In this document: piece after piece, positions 10,577-22,224 of the stretch | Numbering within the stretch: position 1 is the first letter of the stretch | How the letters are laid out: every line of letters begins with the position of its first letter | Assembly (NCBI RefSeq): GCF_002105155.1 | Contig: NW_019028986.1 | Span: forward strand, 450,501 to 514,500 | Direction: 5' to 3' | Source: Lobosporangium transversale | Taxonomy: Eukaryota; Mortierellomycota; Mortierellomycetes; Mortierellales; Mortierellaceae | DNA: 64,000 nucleotides | Made by a program: the position numbers and the translations under genes | Notes under the pieces: generated by a model | Databases searched by the model: none | The model's input: only the letters and a program-made list of their open reading frames with translations | Told to the model about the DNA's origin: nothing

Positions 10577-11843
10577 CTAGTCTTCCAGACATTCATCCGC
10601 AATCATACCGCTATTGTCTCTAATTGTCTGATCTACGTTCGGAAGACTCTTCAAATATTCAATAATATCTGGCCATCCTGAGAGAGAAGCGCAATGCAAT
10701 GGTGTAGCACCTTCTGCATCCTGAGCATTAACATCTGCATGGTATGTCTCTACAAGCGCCCTGACCTTGTCCAACGATCCACGATCGCACGCCCAATGAA
10801 GCATTGTGAAGCCCTGATGTGTTTGTATATGTCCATTAATATGTTGCAGGAGGAAAAAAAAAAAAACATGAAAAAGTGATGGCTGATTAGTATAATCAAA
10901 AGAGGAAAATGAACATAAAAATAGGACTTAGACTTTACCATATCATCTCTGAAAGAGACGAGATCCGGGTTTGCACGTAAAGCTGACTGGAGACCTTCTA
11001 ATGATCCACTCTTGGACGATTCCATTGGATCGTTTCCTGTTTCTTCACTGCTGTTGTGGTGTAGAGGACAAATGGCGTGATTTCCATTAATTGGACAAAT
11101 TTTGGAACGTTTCACTTTTTTTCCACCTTGAAATCCTTACTCTGTTGTAAAGGCCAAGGTGCTAATCCCAGAAGCAGTCATTGCGGCACCGGGAATCTCG
11201 CCTTGGGTGGGGACATAGGGTCGAGCTAAAAGCTCCTCTGCCGAGAGCTCATCCTTGTCGACCCCTAAATAGGCTTCTAACTCATCTAGATCATGATCTC
11301 CCGTTGTCGAAGATTGTGACGCTTCTACTGTGCTATCAAAGTGCCAACCCCATTGACCCTCCTCGACTCTTTGAACGTACGAGATCATAGCTTTAATTGG
11401 AAGTGTAAGTTGAGGAGTGTCCTTGAGCTGATGATGGTTGCTGTTGTTAGTGCTTGTAGTGCTGCTGGTTGTGTTTTTAGCATCGTTACTGAGTTCCTTG
11501 ACATAGCGCTCTCCTGTTTCTTTCCATGCCTTCCATTTAGCTGACTTCTCAAACTCAAGCAACGAAGGTCGCGGCTGGGTGCAAAGCCCCTCTGTTGCAA
11601 GCTTGTAATCTGCATAAAGCTAAAAAAAATTGTAACATGACAGACACGATTGCAAGGAGGTCATTATGGGATGCCACACAACTTGGGTTCGAGGTCTTTT
11701 TTTTTACTCCTGTTGCTGAAGTTGGATAACAACTTTGATTAATTAAGACTCACAGCCAGTTTTGTAGATGAAGGCAGGCTGAGTTTTTTAGCTGCTGGTG
11801 AGGCCATATATGCCGCTGCACTGTTGAATCTATCCTGCAACAT
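10577..11843 (-). CDS. ACBD6: Acyl-CoA-binding domain protein with ankyrin repeats (ACBD6-like)
   Basis: Minus-strand exons 11754-11843, 11141-11619, 10939-11050 and 10577-10813 give 305 residues. The N-terminus is an acyl-CoA-binding domain: FNSAAAYM, KLALYADYKLATEGLC, then KSAKWKAWKETGE and AMISYVQRVEEGQWGW. The C-terminus has ankyrin repeats (GSLEGLQSALRANPDLV; MLHWACDRGSLDKVRALVE; GATPLHCASLSGWPDIIEYL). This order is that of ACBD6, which binds long-chain acyl-CoA and is linked to N-myristoylation and lipid supply. Odd feature: about 35 Ser/Thr/Asn/His-rich residues are inserted between the WKAW helix and the last ACBP helix. The start at 11843 fits the family N-terminus; an upstream exon is possible. 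It diverges from Vfa1 across 181 bp. Confidence 0.88.
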
Positions 11844-11945
11844 GATTAAATATATATTGTTATTGTTACGTGAAATGACTTGATGAGAGATCTCTTTAAT
11901 GCTCGCTTCATTTAAAGTTGAAGGAACAAGTGGTCACAACGCACT

Positions 11946-11976
<31 letters not shown>

Positions 11977-12024
11977 CTCGCTCATTCATTTAAAGAAACC
12001 AACGCTATATTCAATACGACCTAA
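11844..12024. promoter_or_regulatory. Compact bidirectional promoter, ACBD6-like / Vfa1
   Basis: Only 181 bp separate the two divergent start codons. A 29-nt poly(T) run at 11948-11976 ends 48 bases before the Vfa1 ATG. Such poly(dA:dT) tracts commonly exclude nucleosomes, so the tract may open the promoter for both genes; this is inference. Confidence 0.5.
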
Positions 12025-12100
12025 ATGTCAACAGCATCACCAGCGCCTCTTCGCAATGCTTATTTGGAGAAGACAGCGACAACAGAACGTCCATGGTAAA

Positions 12101-12131
<31 letters not shown>

Positions 12132-12759
12132 GTTTAGTACTAGACTGATATGGTATGCCACTGAGACCCAAACCCAAAGGGCAAATTTTAATGTATTTCA
12201 TTTTATGATGAACTTTAGCTTTATCTGTATGAAGATGACGACTAAAGTGCTGAAAGCCAAGGATGGCGGAGATTTTTTCTATGCTTGTGCCTCACATCTC
12301 CAAGATCCAGGGTTTGCAAAGGGTGAGGGATACCCTCCTGTACCAACAGCAGAAGCACTGGCAGCTGTGGCAGCATACAAGAAGAAGAAGGCAGAGGCTG
12401 AAAAGAAGAAGCAGGAAGCAGCAGCAGCCGCGGAAGCAAGTAGCAAAGCAGAGGAGGATAAACGATCTAATGTATCCAAGATTGGGTCTGCAGTTTTTTC
12501 AGGCCTAGGATCCGTAGCTACCAGGGCTGCAACATCAGTCTCGGCATTTATTAACGACGAAGAAGCAACTAAGGCACGGATACAAGCCCAAGAACTGGAG
12601 AGGCAGCAGGCAGAAGCAAGAAAAAAACCAGAATATTGGGTATTGGATCAAAGAATTTTCTTTTTGCGCCAAAACGATATTAAGAAGCGAAATACAAAGA
12701 AGTCGACAGCCGACACATTGAATGGGTTATCATTTCCAAAAGTACCAGGCGGTCTCTGA
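12025..12759 (+). CDS. VFA1: Vps4-associated protein 1 (Vfa1-like)
   Basis: Two exons (12025-12095, 12219-12759) give 203 residues, the size of yeast Vfa1. The N-terminus RNAYLEKTATTERPCFICMK contains the zinc-type CxxC formed across the intron, followed by DGGDFFYACASHLQDPGFA with a second Cys and a His. The middle is a long charged coiled coil rich in Lys, Glu and Ala (YKKKKAEAEKKKQEAAAAAE), and the C-terminus KKPEYWVLDQRIFFLRQNDI is the conserved end that contacts the Vps4 MIT domain in the yeast protein. Vfa1 stimulates the ESCRT-III disassembly ATPase Vps4 at endosomes. Family assignment rests on the paired motifs and length. A poly(T) run fills much of the intron. Confidence 0.85.
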
Positions 12760-14454
12760 AAGCCTTGAGTAAGCTTACTTATTGAATAAAGTTCTATTTG
12801 GAAGTTTGGAAGTGGTCCATCATTAATGGTCTAATGTATATCATCAGATGTTATAATATAATATTGCTGCTGTTGCTGATGCTGTTGCTGATGCTGTTGC
12901 TGTTCGTGTTGCTATTCTTGTTCCTATTGATGTTTGCTGTTGCTGTTACTGCTTATGGCGAGCCAGGGGTGTGCCATCCTTTGTAATGGATGCAAGCTAA
13001 TAATCTTCGCTGGCATACCAAAACACATTGCACATGCTCTTACCTGTCGATTGTGAAGCGATGGTAGGTAAGACAGTAAGGAGGATGAAGCTCGGCCTAC
13101 TCCACATAATATCTGTACACCGGGAACTTCTTATTCGTCAGATGCTTGTTCGCTCCTTCCTAAGCGAGCGAACCTTCAGAAGAATGGTTAGTAGAGTGTT
13201 TAAAGCTTGAACTATGGAACAAGGACAGAACAAGCACCTCTTAGGGCTTCCAACGATCTTGTTCTCATAATTTCGGCCCGATCCCACAGACCTATTCGCC
13301 ATTTTCAATAGTTGGCCTGTAGCCCTATGAAATTCGACTCCTAGAGAATCTTTTGACTACCCCATCTATTTCGCTTGAAGTTCTTTCTTCGAACTGCCCC
13401 TGTCCTGGAAATGGTTGGGTATGGAGGAGGATGCTAGTATCCTAAGCTTGCAGAGAAAGTGGATCGGTGTCTAGGAAGGATGGCTTGTCCATGATCTGTT
13501 GTTAACAGATGTAGATCCAGTCTTGATCTTTCGATCCGATATGGAGTGCTAGTTTACGAAAGGGTATGGATACAGAGCTATATTGATGGACATTTACGAC
13601 ATCGACAGAAAATCAAAAGGCAAAGAACGAGAAGCACAGTGCCGTCTATGATAACCTGTTTAACATGACCAAAGGCTCTACAGGGAAAAGCGAGATTCAT
13701 CAAACTCAGGCGCAATCGGAGTTGGGTCAGCAAGGACAGGGAAGCTCTCCATGAACTACAAGCTATCATTGTTGCATACATGGCCTCAATCAATCTTTGT
13801 TCGCGAGATACACGTCAACAGTCGTCGTAATGTCTCTGAAAGGTTGAACGTATCCACTTTTTAATATCTATAAGGCACGAGACCAAGGTATATCGTCATA
13901 GATATGGATGACTATTATGCTTATTGTAAGCATCCGGTGTGTCGCAGTTTCGTGGGGCAGTCTAACAACCATAGGCAACTCTATTGCGAACCAATAATCC
14001 ATGAAGACATGGTAGTCACGCAGGATAATGCGAACACCGTCAGAGCTCGACTGATGAACCAGGAATGTCTACTTTGCCTTCTTCTTGTAGATAGCGTGGG
14101 GAGGTACATTCTTAGAGTCAAGAGAAGGCAACTTCAGCGCTAGCACCGAGCACCACTAATAGAAAAAGCGTGCAGCTCCTGTGGCAGAGGGAGCCGTCGG
14201 CCCAAACACGATTATTACATTCACTAAGAAAGTGTGACTTTGGTAACGTAACTTGGGCCACCATTGCGCCTTACTCATAAAGGCTTCGTTCAGGCAATCT
14301 ATCTGCTGCCAATTACTTCGATTGGGTTGTTAAACAACACTTCCCTTCTCCCTTTCTCCTCTCTCTTTTTTTTCTTCCTCTTATTCTTCGCCTTCAAGCA
14401 CACAACAACTGCATATTCATCAACCATCATCTAATCGACTCTGTAATATACACC
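12760..14454. other. Intergenic region with minisatellite and possible decayed coding sequence
   Basis: After the Vfa1 3' end there is a 12-mer array (12871-12915). From about 12960 to 14280 the base composition is more balanced than in other gaps and short protein-like stretches occur, for example a + strand reading near 13670-13800 (SKDREALHELQAIIVAYMAS), but all are broken by stops and no splice model rescues them. It may be an old mobile-element remnant; I cannot name a family. The last 150 bp are CT-rich and form the leader of the phosphatase gene. Confidence 0.4.
12865..12915. repeat. TGTTGCTGATGC 12-mer tandem repeat
   Basis: Two perfect 12-mer units and flanking degenerate TGTTGC units in non-coding DNA downstream of Vfa1. 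Confidence 0.85.
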
Positions 14455-16211
<1,757 letters not shown>

Positions 16212-17206
16212 CAAAAGCAAGCACAAAGCCTCAGCCTATTATCACTATGGCCATTTTTTTTAAACTGCCTCTATCATCATTCGTTGCGAGTGTGTATTTT
16301 TCATCTCCTTGTCTAGCTCTCTAGCAGTGTCATAATACTTCCACACCCCTTCAAATATAATAAAATGTTTATGTGTTTATTTCGATCCATTTTAGCCCTG
16401 TGTCCATGTTTATTTTTGTAAATCCTGGACGGAGGAATGCAGAGACTCAATATCGGAGCGGTAACACAGGGAGTCGATCAATAGGGCCTAAAAGATATGA
16501 AAGAGGCCACGAGACCAGGAGAATAACCACAGCGAGCTAACAGTGATTTTTTTGTGCAAACTGACTTCCAATAACAGTAAGATACATGTATATAATCTAC
16601 ATGATTGGCACTTCATCTGCCGACGCTATTCACCCACGCAGTTACTCGCTTCGTATTGACCTCAATTATTCACCCTCTCCCTAAATCTCTTTTTTTTACA
16701 GGGCTTACACTGTTTCACTTCACTGGTTGCGTAGGCGTAGGTCATCGCGATATTGACCTTCGATCTGGCGAAGCGGCGGAAGTCGAATAAACAATCCCTG
16801 CTCTGGCATCAAGTACGTTTCCAAAGTCTCTCTGCCAAAGAAGATTCCTGTATTAGAAGATTTAGTTGACTATTCCAAGCAATGGTGAGTAATGGTAGGA
16901 CGGAGGCCGAAGGAAAAGAGTAGTACGGGCATTTTGTTACTTAGGTCAATGAAAAGCAACAAGCTGCTGTTTGAGAGCTATTTTCTTCAATTATCTCTTG
17001 CTGCGTGTGAGTGTTGGACATCATAATCACGTGTAGAAGGCCGTTCTAATGAAGTCGACAGATGCATGCATCAAATGCCAAAAACTTTGTTTTCTCTCTC
17101 TCTTTCTCTCTGCCGCTTCCCCAACCCTTTCACAATTCAGTCTTCTACATTTGCAACTCATTACTGCCATAGACTCACGTACAAAAATCCGCATTTGCAG
17201 AAGGAC
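16212..17206. other. Intergenic, no gene seen
   Basis: It contains the phosphatase 3' end with ATAAAA near 16360 and the upstream region of the UBXD8-like gene, which is CT-rich at 17090-17140. Short open frames here have no protein-like character. Confidence 0.55.
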
Positions 17207-17271
17207 ATGGAAACTTTAGATCAACTAACAGAAGAACAGAAGAACATTCTGGATGATTACCTTGTATGGCG

Positions 17272-17302
<31 letters not shown>

Positions 17303-19528
17303 CAAGACAAGCAGCCATCCATTTCTCTTATCTTGAATAGACATTGACTTTAGCTACATGTACTGTCTTCTATGTGCATTTCTCTTTTATTATTATTATT
17401 GTTAAACACATAGGCTGTTACAGGACAGAATGATCTGGAAATTGCAGTTCTTGCGCTTGAGCAGCATTCATGGCAATTGGAGGCAAGTTTTTTTATTTTT
17501 ATTGGAGTGTGTGTCTCTCAGTTTCTAACTGAAAGTGATTTTGTCCTAAGTGACAATAAGACTAATAATGTATACTTTTTTTTTTTACAATAATACACAA
17601 TAAAGACTGCGGTCCAGGCTCAGTTCGGTGATACGCGTACGCCTTCGAGGCCCGACGAATCCTTGGGCGGACTAGGGCTTGACCGCAATGCGGAAAATCA
17701 AACTACACCGCCTCCCCCTCCCCCTCCATTACCATCTCAACCCCACCATGTCACTGCTCCCAGGTTTGTGCAGATTTAAAACTATACTTAAGCTATAGCT
17801 GCTGAAAGAGGAAATGGAGTACGCCCTAGACTGATCTTTGCGTATCTTTATGATAATAGGTCAACAAATAGCTTTGTAAGAGGAAAAGGATATAGCGATC
17901 ATATTTTGGGTCATCATTTAAGGATCAATTGCACTGCCCTGGTTATTAGAGTTCATGGAGTAAGCGGTTGCTGATTTTACCATGAGGTCATTTGTCTTTG
18001 CTCTCTCTTGCCCCTAGTCACGCAGCTTTCTTTCCTGGTTTTCTTGGCCTATCAATACGATCTGGAGCGTAACTTGGTCACTCTTGGCATACTTTTGTAA
18101 GCGCTTCTTATTGATTAGCATCGTTAAAGTTCTGAGCAGGATGAAGGGATAAAAACAAGTTTACTTACTTGTTTATTTTTATTTCTAGATACACTCTTTC
18201 CTCAGACATTCAGACAAGCTATCACAGGTCGGTCGTCTCAGTCGGGCCCATCTCGTCCACCTCAAGATCCAGCATCGGTGGCTGCTCGCTTTTTACGAGA
18301 GTATGAAGAAAATTATGGCACAGAGCACCCTAATTTTTATGCAGGAGGATACTCAGCAGTAAGTTGGAGCGATTCAGATGATCTTTTGACCATAAACGTC
18401 CCATTGATGAGGATCCTCAAAAAAAAAAAAAAAGAAAGAAAGAAAGAAATTACTGACTACCTCGCCGATCAATTGTGCCATGTAGGCTTTAAGTAAGGCC
18501 AAGAATGACCTTAAATACTTGGTGGTATATCTTCACTCAGATGAGCATGACGCAACTGATGCATTTTGCAGGGAAACATTGGCAAATCCGGAACTCCTGT
18601 CTTATCTTCGCAGTAATGATTTCCTAGTGTGGGGAGGCAATGTTAAAGAGACTGAAGGTTTTCAAGGTGAATATAATAATAAGGCAGATTTTAGTCTTTA
18701 CTAAGACCTGTTTCTAGATTTTATATCCACACATATTAATGGTCTGTTTCTTTTTTTTTTTGGCCTTCTGTCATAGTGGCAACAACCCTTCAAACGGTCA
18801 GATACCCTTTTATTGGTTTGATCGCATTGTCTCAATCAACAACAGGATCTTCTGCTACAAAAATGGTTTTGATTGATCGCATTGAGGGGCCTTCTACAGC
18901 AGAACAAATCATTCAACGTTTGACTCAACAGGTAGCTCGTCAGTCTGCTGCTTTGGAACGACTTCGTGCAGAGCGCCGAGAACGCGAGTTAGCTCGTGAA
19001 ATCCGTCAACAGCAAGATGATGCATATGAACAGTCTTTGCGTGCAGATCGTGAAAAGGCACGTCAACAAAAGGAAGCACGCGAAGCAGCAGAGAGACAGA
19101 AGCGCGAAGAAGAAAGACTCGAGGCTGAACGATTGGCAGCTTTGGAACGGAAAGAACGTCATATGAAGTATTTGTTTGAAAACCTGCCAGAAGAGCCTGC
19201 TGCAGGAGAACCAGGATGTGCAACGTTGAGCTTCAAACTGTGGAATGGCGAACGCATCATCCGTCGCTTTAGAGGTACAGAGCCCGTGGAAAATGTCTAT
19301 GTGTTTATTGAAACGATTGAATTCCGTGAGAATGGGTCTAAAGCCGACTTACAACTGGAAGCTGAGCAGCATTTGGGTTACACACACGAGTATGACTTTG
19401 TATTGATCTCTCCTTTTCCTCGTGTCAAGGTCACGGATCGAGAAAAACTAATCAAAGACGAACCAGCACTTTGGCCCAGCGCCAGTTTAGTAGTGGAGCT
19501 CAAGGATGACGAAGATGTTGATGAATAA
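17207..19528 (+). CDS. FAF2: UBXD8/FAF2-like protein (UBA, membrane hairpin, UAS, UBX)
   Basis: Eight exons (17207-17263, 17414-17482, 17606-17763, 17860-17959, 18018-18096, 18189-18358, 18486-18666, 18777-19528) give 521 residues. Order: UBA domain (METLDQLTEEQKNILDDYL to ALEQHSWQLE), a Pro-rich linker, a hydrophobic Trp-rich hairpin (FLSWFSWPINTIWSVTWSLL), the thioredoxin-like UAS domain (FLREYEENYGTEHPNFYAG; YLVVYLHSDEHDATDAFC), a long Arg/Glu/Gln coiled coil, and a C-terminal UBX domain (SFKLWNGERIIRRFRG). Family members sit in the ER membrane or on lipid droplets and recruit Cdc48/p97 for ER-associated degradation. Intron 2 uses a GC donor (GAG|GCAAGT). Exon 4 may instead end at 17875, removing 28 residues in frame. 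It converges with RPB11. Confidence 0.88.
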
Positions 19529-19663
19529 TAGAGTAGGACGGAGTACCTTGGTTATATGTGAGATTAAAAGATTGATCTTATTCTTTGTCCATGATCCCGA
19601 AATCAAAATAGCACAGTTTTCTTTTTTATTGTTAGAAATACAAATATCGAAAAAAGAAACAAT

Positions 19664-20437
19664 CTAAAAATCCATATCCACTCCATGCCCGTGCAATGCT
19701 AAGTCCTCTACTTCTCCACTTTCCGCTTTTTGTGCTTCTGATTTTGCTCGAATCAGCTCCATCTATATCAGTAAAATTTACCAGGAAGTAAAAAAAAATG
19801 ATAAGCAAGATAAAAAAAAAAAAAAAAAAAAAAATGAAAAGCCCATATCGTCGATGAGGTTCCATTACATAAAAGAAAGTAACAGAAAAGCACTCTTTTT
19901 ACCTCAAACTTGTTTTTCATGCTTCCAACATTCTGAATCAACTCTGTAAGCGCATTTCCAAGAACATGCGCTGGAGTTGTATCTGGTGTTGTTTGGACCT
20001 TGAGGATAAAGTAATGATCCAAAGGATGTGGCATCTTGTATCCCGCAAATAAAACCTTGGGATCCTCAAGAAGTTGCCTTATGAAATTAAAGCGTATATA
20101 TATCAACAAGTATGTTAGAAAGTATTGCTACAAAGGCTTTTTTTTTTCCTGGCATCTTTGTTGCTGTCCTTACATTCTTAGCATGTTGGCAAGAGTGTGG
20201 TCTTCCTTTTCGACTTTGAATGTGGCTGCATTAGGGATCTTTGTATCAGGAGTGATGGTTAGCCTAAGTAAGACATAAGGCATGTCTAATTAGCGAGAGA
20301 ATATTCTCATTGTTTGATCGCTAGCCTGTGACGAATTTAGTGAATCGCTGGCTTTTCAACTCAAAATCCTCTGCGCTTTTTTACTTTTTGACACCATCAG
20401 GCAACACAAAGAGCTCGAAGCGATCGGGAGCGTTCAT
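19664..20437 (-). CDS. RPB11: DNA-directed RNA polymerase II subunit RPB11
   Basis: Minus-strand exons 20385-20437, 20174-20263, 19903-20077 and 19664-19762 give 138 residues (human subunit 117). It dimerises with RPB3 as the alpha-like assembly platform of RNA polymerase II in the nucleus. Seen: MNAPDRFELFVLPDGVKK, DTKIPNAATFKVEKEDHTLA, QLLEDPKVLFAGYKMPHPLD and the C-terminal alternating helix VLGNALTELIQNVGSMKNKF. The final exon adds about 32 charged residues beyond the usual end, which is a moderate extension common in fungi. Stop codons of this gene and the UBXD8-like gene are 135 bp apart, so their 3' untranslated regions probably overlap. Confidence 0.93.
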
Positions 20438-21830
20438 GATATGAAATGTACTGGCAACGACGTTGAAAAGCTGAAATAGTACCCAGTCTTTCTCTTTCTC
20501 TCTCCTGGAAGATGAGTGGCAATGTCAAGAAACCAAGTAAACTTTTTAATGTTCTAGTAAAAAAAAAATGACGTTAATCTTTATTTACTATCAATAACTG
20601 AAGGAAATAGAGACTCCTTTGACATAAATATGCCCCGGCTCGTGTATATTAACCATTTCAGCTTATCAATAACACTCACAGCTACAACCAGTTTTTATGC
20701 TATTCAGCCAATATTTTTTTATAATCCTTCGCGACCTTGGCAATCTCTTTCTCTCGTTTGCGCCTGCAGCTTGCAGTTGAAGAAATAACGGTAGATAGAC
20801 GATACCATCAAAAGGAAGAACCGAGTAGAACATTAAAGTCCACCCTGGCTTGTCCTGTTTAGAGGTATAGACTATAGCGCTAGGTCATAGTGGGGCTGGA
20901 AGTTATTGTAAACCCTAGCATTGAAATACTTGTACTCGTAGACTGCTATATCACAGTCCAAACATGGGATAATAGGAGCAGCCGCAGCTCACATCAACAT
21001 CAAGTGAGAATAGAAAAGCCTCTTGGGTGAACGACTTTTCCTGAAATTACTCATAAGCAATTGTCAGCCATATATTATAATCTGAAAAAAAGAAAATAGA
21101 AAAAAAAGAAAAACTTTTTCTGGCTTACGTTAATTATGCTAAGATGAGGTGAATTGAATACCACCTTTGACCTTCAGATAAGGAGTCCGAAGCCCCTTGC
21201 CTTGTCCACTGTTTCCAGCTACAGATAGGTAAGACAGAGTTTTCGAGTGTCAATTTAAAGTTTAAAGTTTGAAGGGCTTTGTGGTCAATGCAATTAAAAG
21301 TCTGCCTTCCTTGAAACCAGACAAACTTTACACCATCGATCTTGTCCAGGGCCCCGCAGTGGCGTTCGTTCAGTTACTAGACATCCATTTTCGGGTTAGG
21401 GATAGTAAGAGTGGACACGGATTGTCTTTTTGGGTAAGAAGACGGGCAGAGGGGAGCAGATGCGCTTGAGAAAGGTTGATTAGAAGAAAGTGTGGGACAA
21501 TCATCTGAGAAGAAGGCTATCCGACTCTCAAAGTATTGCCTAATGAAGTTTGGTCGTATTGTACTTGCTGGTAACAAAAGCTCTAAAGGAACGCCCTTAG
21601 TGATCTTTTTTCCAGGCCACCCATAGACATTAACGAGAGAGTGTACGTGAGCCAAGAGACGAAATGAAATAAGGCTCCAGCAATCTAGAAGTATTTTATA
21701 TTGTGCCCAAGAAAATGGAAAGAATATATACCATCTTTAAAAAAAAAAAAAAAAAAAAAAGAGAAATTTTCCATTACTATTACTTTACCCTCGGTGTTTG
21801 ATTTTTTTTGTGGCCCACTTCCTCTAAGAC
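20438..21830. other. Gene-poor stretch with decayed coding-like fragments on the minus strand
   Basis: Two minus-strand fragments look protein-like. One, around 20700-20880, reads QDKPGWTLMFYSVLPF and, in another frame after an AG, RKREKEIAKVAKDYKKILAE with a stop at 20700-20702. The other is an open stretch at 21377-21655 containing RPNFIRQYFESRIAFFSDD. They cannot be joined into one frame without unsupported splices, so I treat them as possible pseudogene remains or an unrecognised gene. A poly(A) run lies at 21741-21760. Confidence 0.3.
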
Positions 21831-22100
21831 ATGAAGTTGACCGTTTTCTTCTTGGTGTTAATGGCAGCTCCCACAGCTGAAGTAGGCTGCAGGAGTATTG
21901 ACTTGAATGGTACTCTAGTTGTTATTGCAACATTGGTCGACACGGTTAATTATAGTGGCGACTACAGGAAAGACGTAGAGAATGGTGGCGTATATCCCAT
22001 CATTGGCAACAGCAAATCCTTTATCTTCGACTCGGCATTGGGTTATAACAACGAGCATCTGTGCAAAACTAGACTTTACAGTAATTACTGCAGCGGCTAA
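21831..22100 (+). CDS. Small secreted cysteine-containing protein (hypothetical)
   Basis: A single open frame of 89 residues. It starts with a typical signal peptide, MKLTVFFLVLMAAPTAEVG, with likely cleavage near residue 17-20. The mature part is short, with Cys at 20, 78 and 87 and two possible N-glycosylation sequons (NGT at 26, NYS at 40). I recognise no family. Small secreted proteins in fungi can be effectors or cell-wall-associated proteins, but nothing here shows which. It stands alone in a gene-poor stretch with no long intron context, so chance occurrence is possible; the signal peptide is the main support. Confidence 0.45.
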   Translation: MKLTVFFLVLMAAPTAEVGCRSIDLNGTLVVIATLVDTVNYSGDYRKDVENGGVYPIIGNSKSFIFDSALGYNNEHLCKTRLYSNYCSG

Positions 22101-22193
22101 TTTGGAATATCTCTTGGATACTAGATGAAAGAAAATGTGTCAGGACCAATTGAAAATTTTCGCGTTTTCTACAGAGGCGAGTCTTACTTTTAA

Positions 22194-22224
<31 letters not shown>

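Noticed and set aside
13578-13793. 71-codon minus-strand open frame in the gap before PP6
   Set aside because: No recognisable motif, no start context and no neighbouring exons; likely chance or old decay.
20271-20384. Minus-strand stretch DFELKSQRFTKFV as an extra RPB11 exon
   Set aside because: The conserved join DGVKK to LTITPDTKIPNAATF needs direct splicing from 20385 to 20263; the stretch is intronic.
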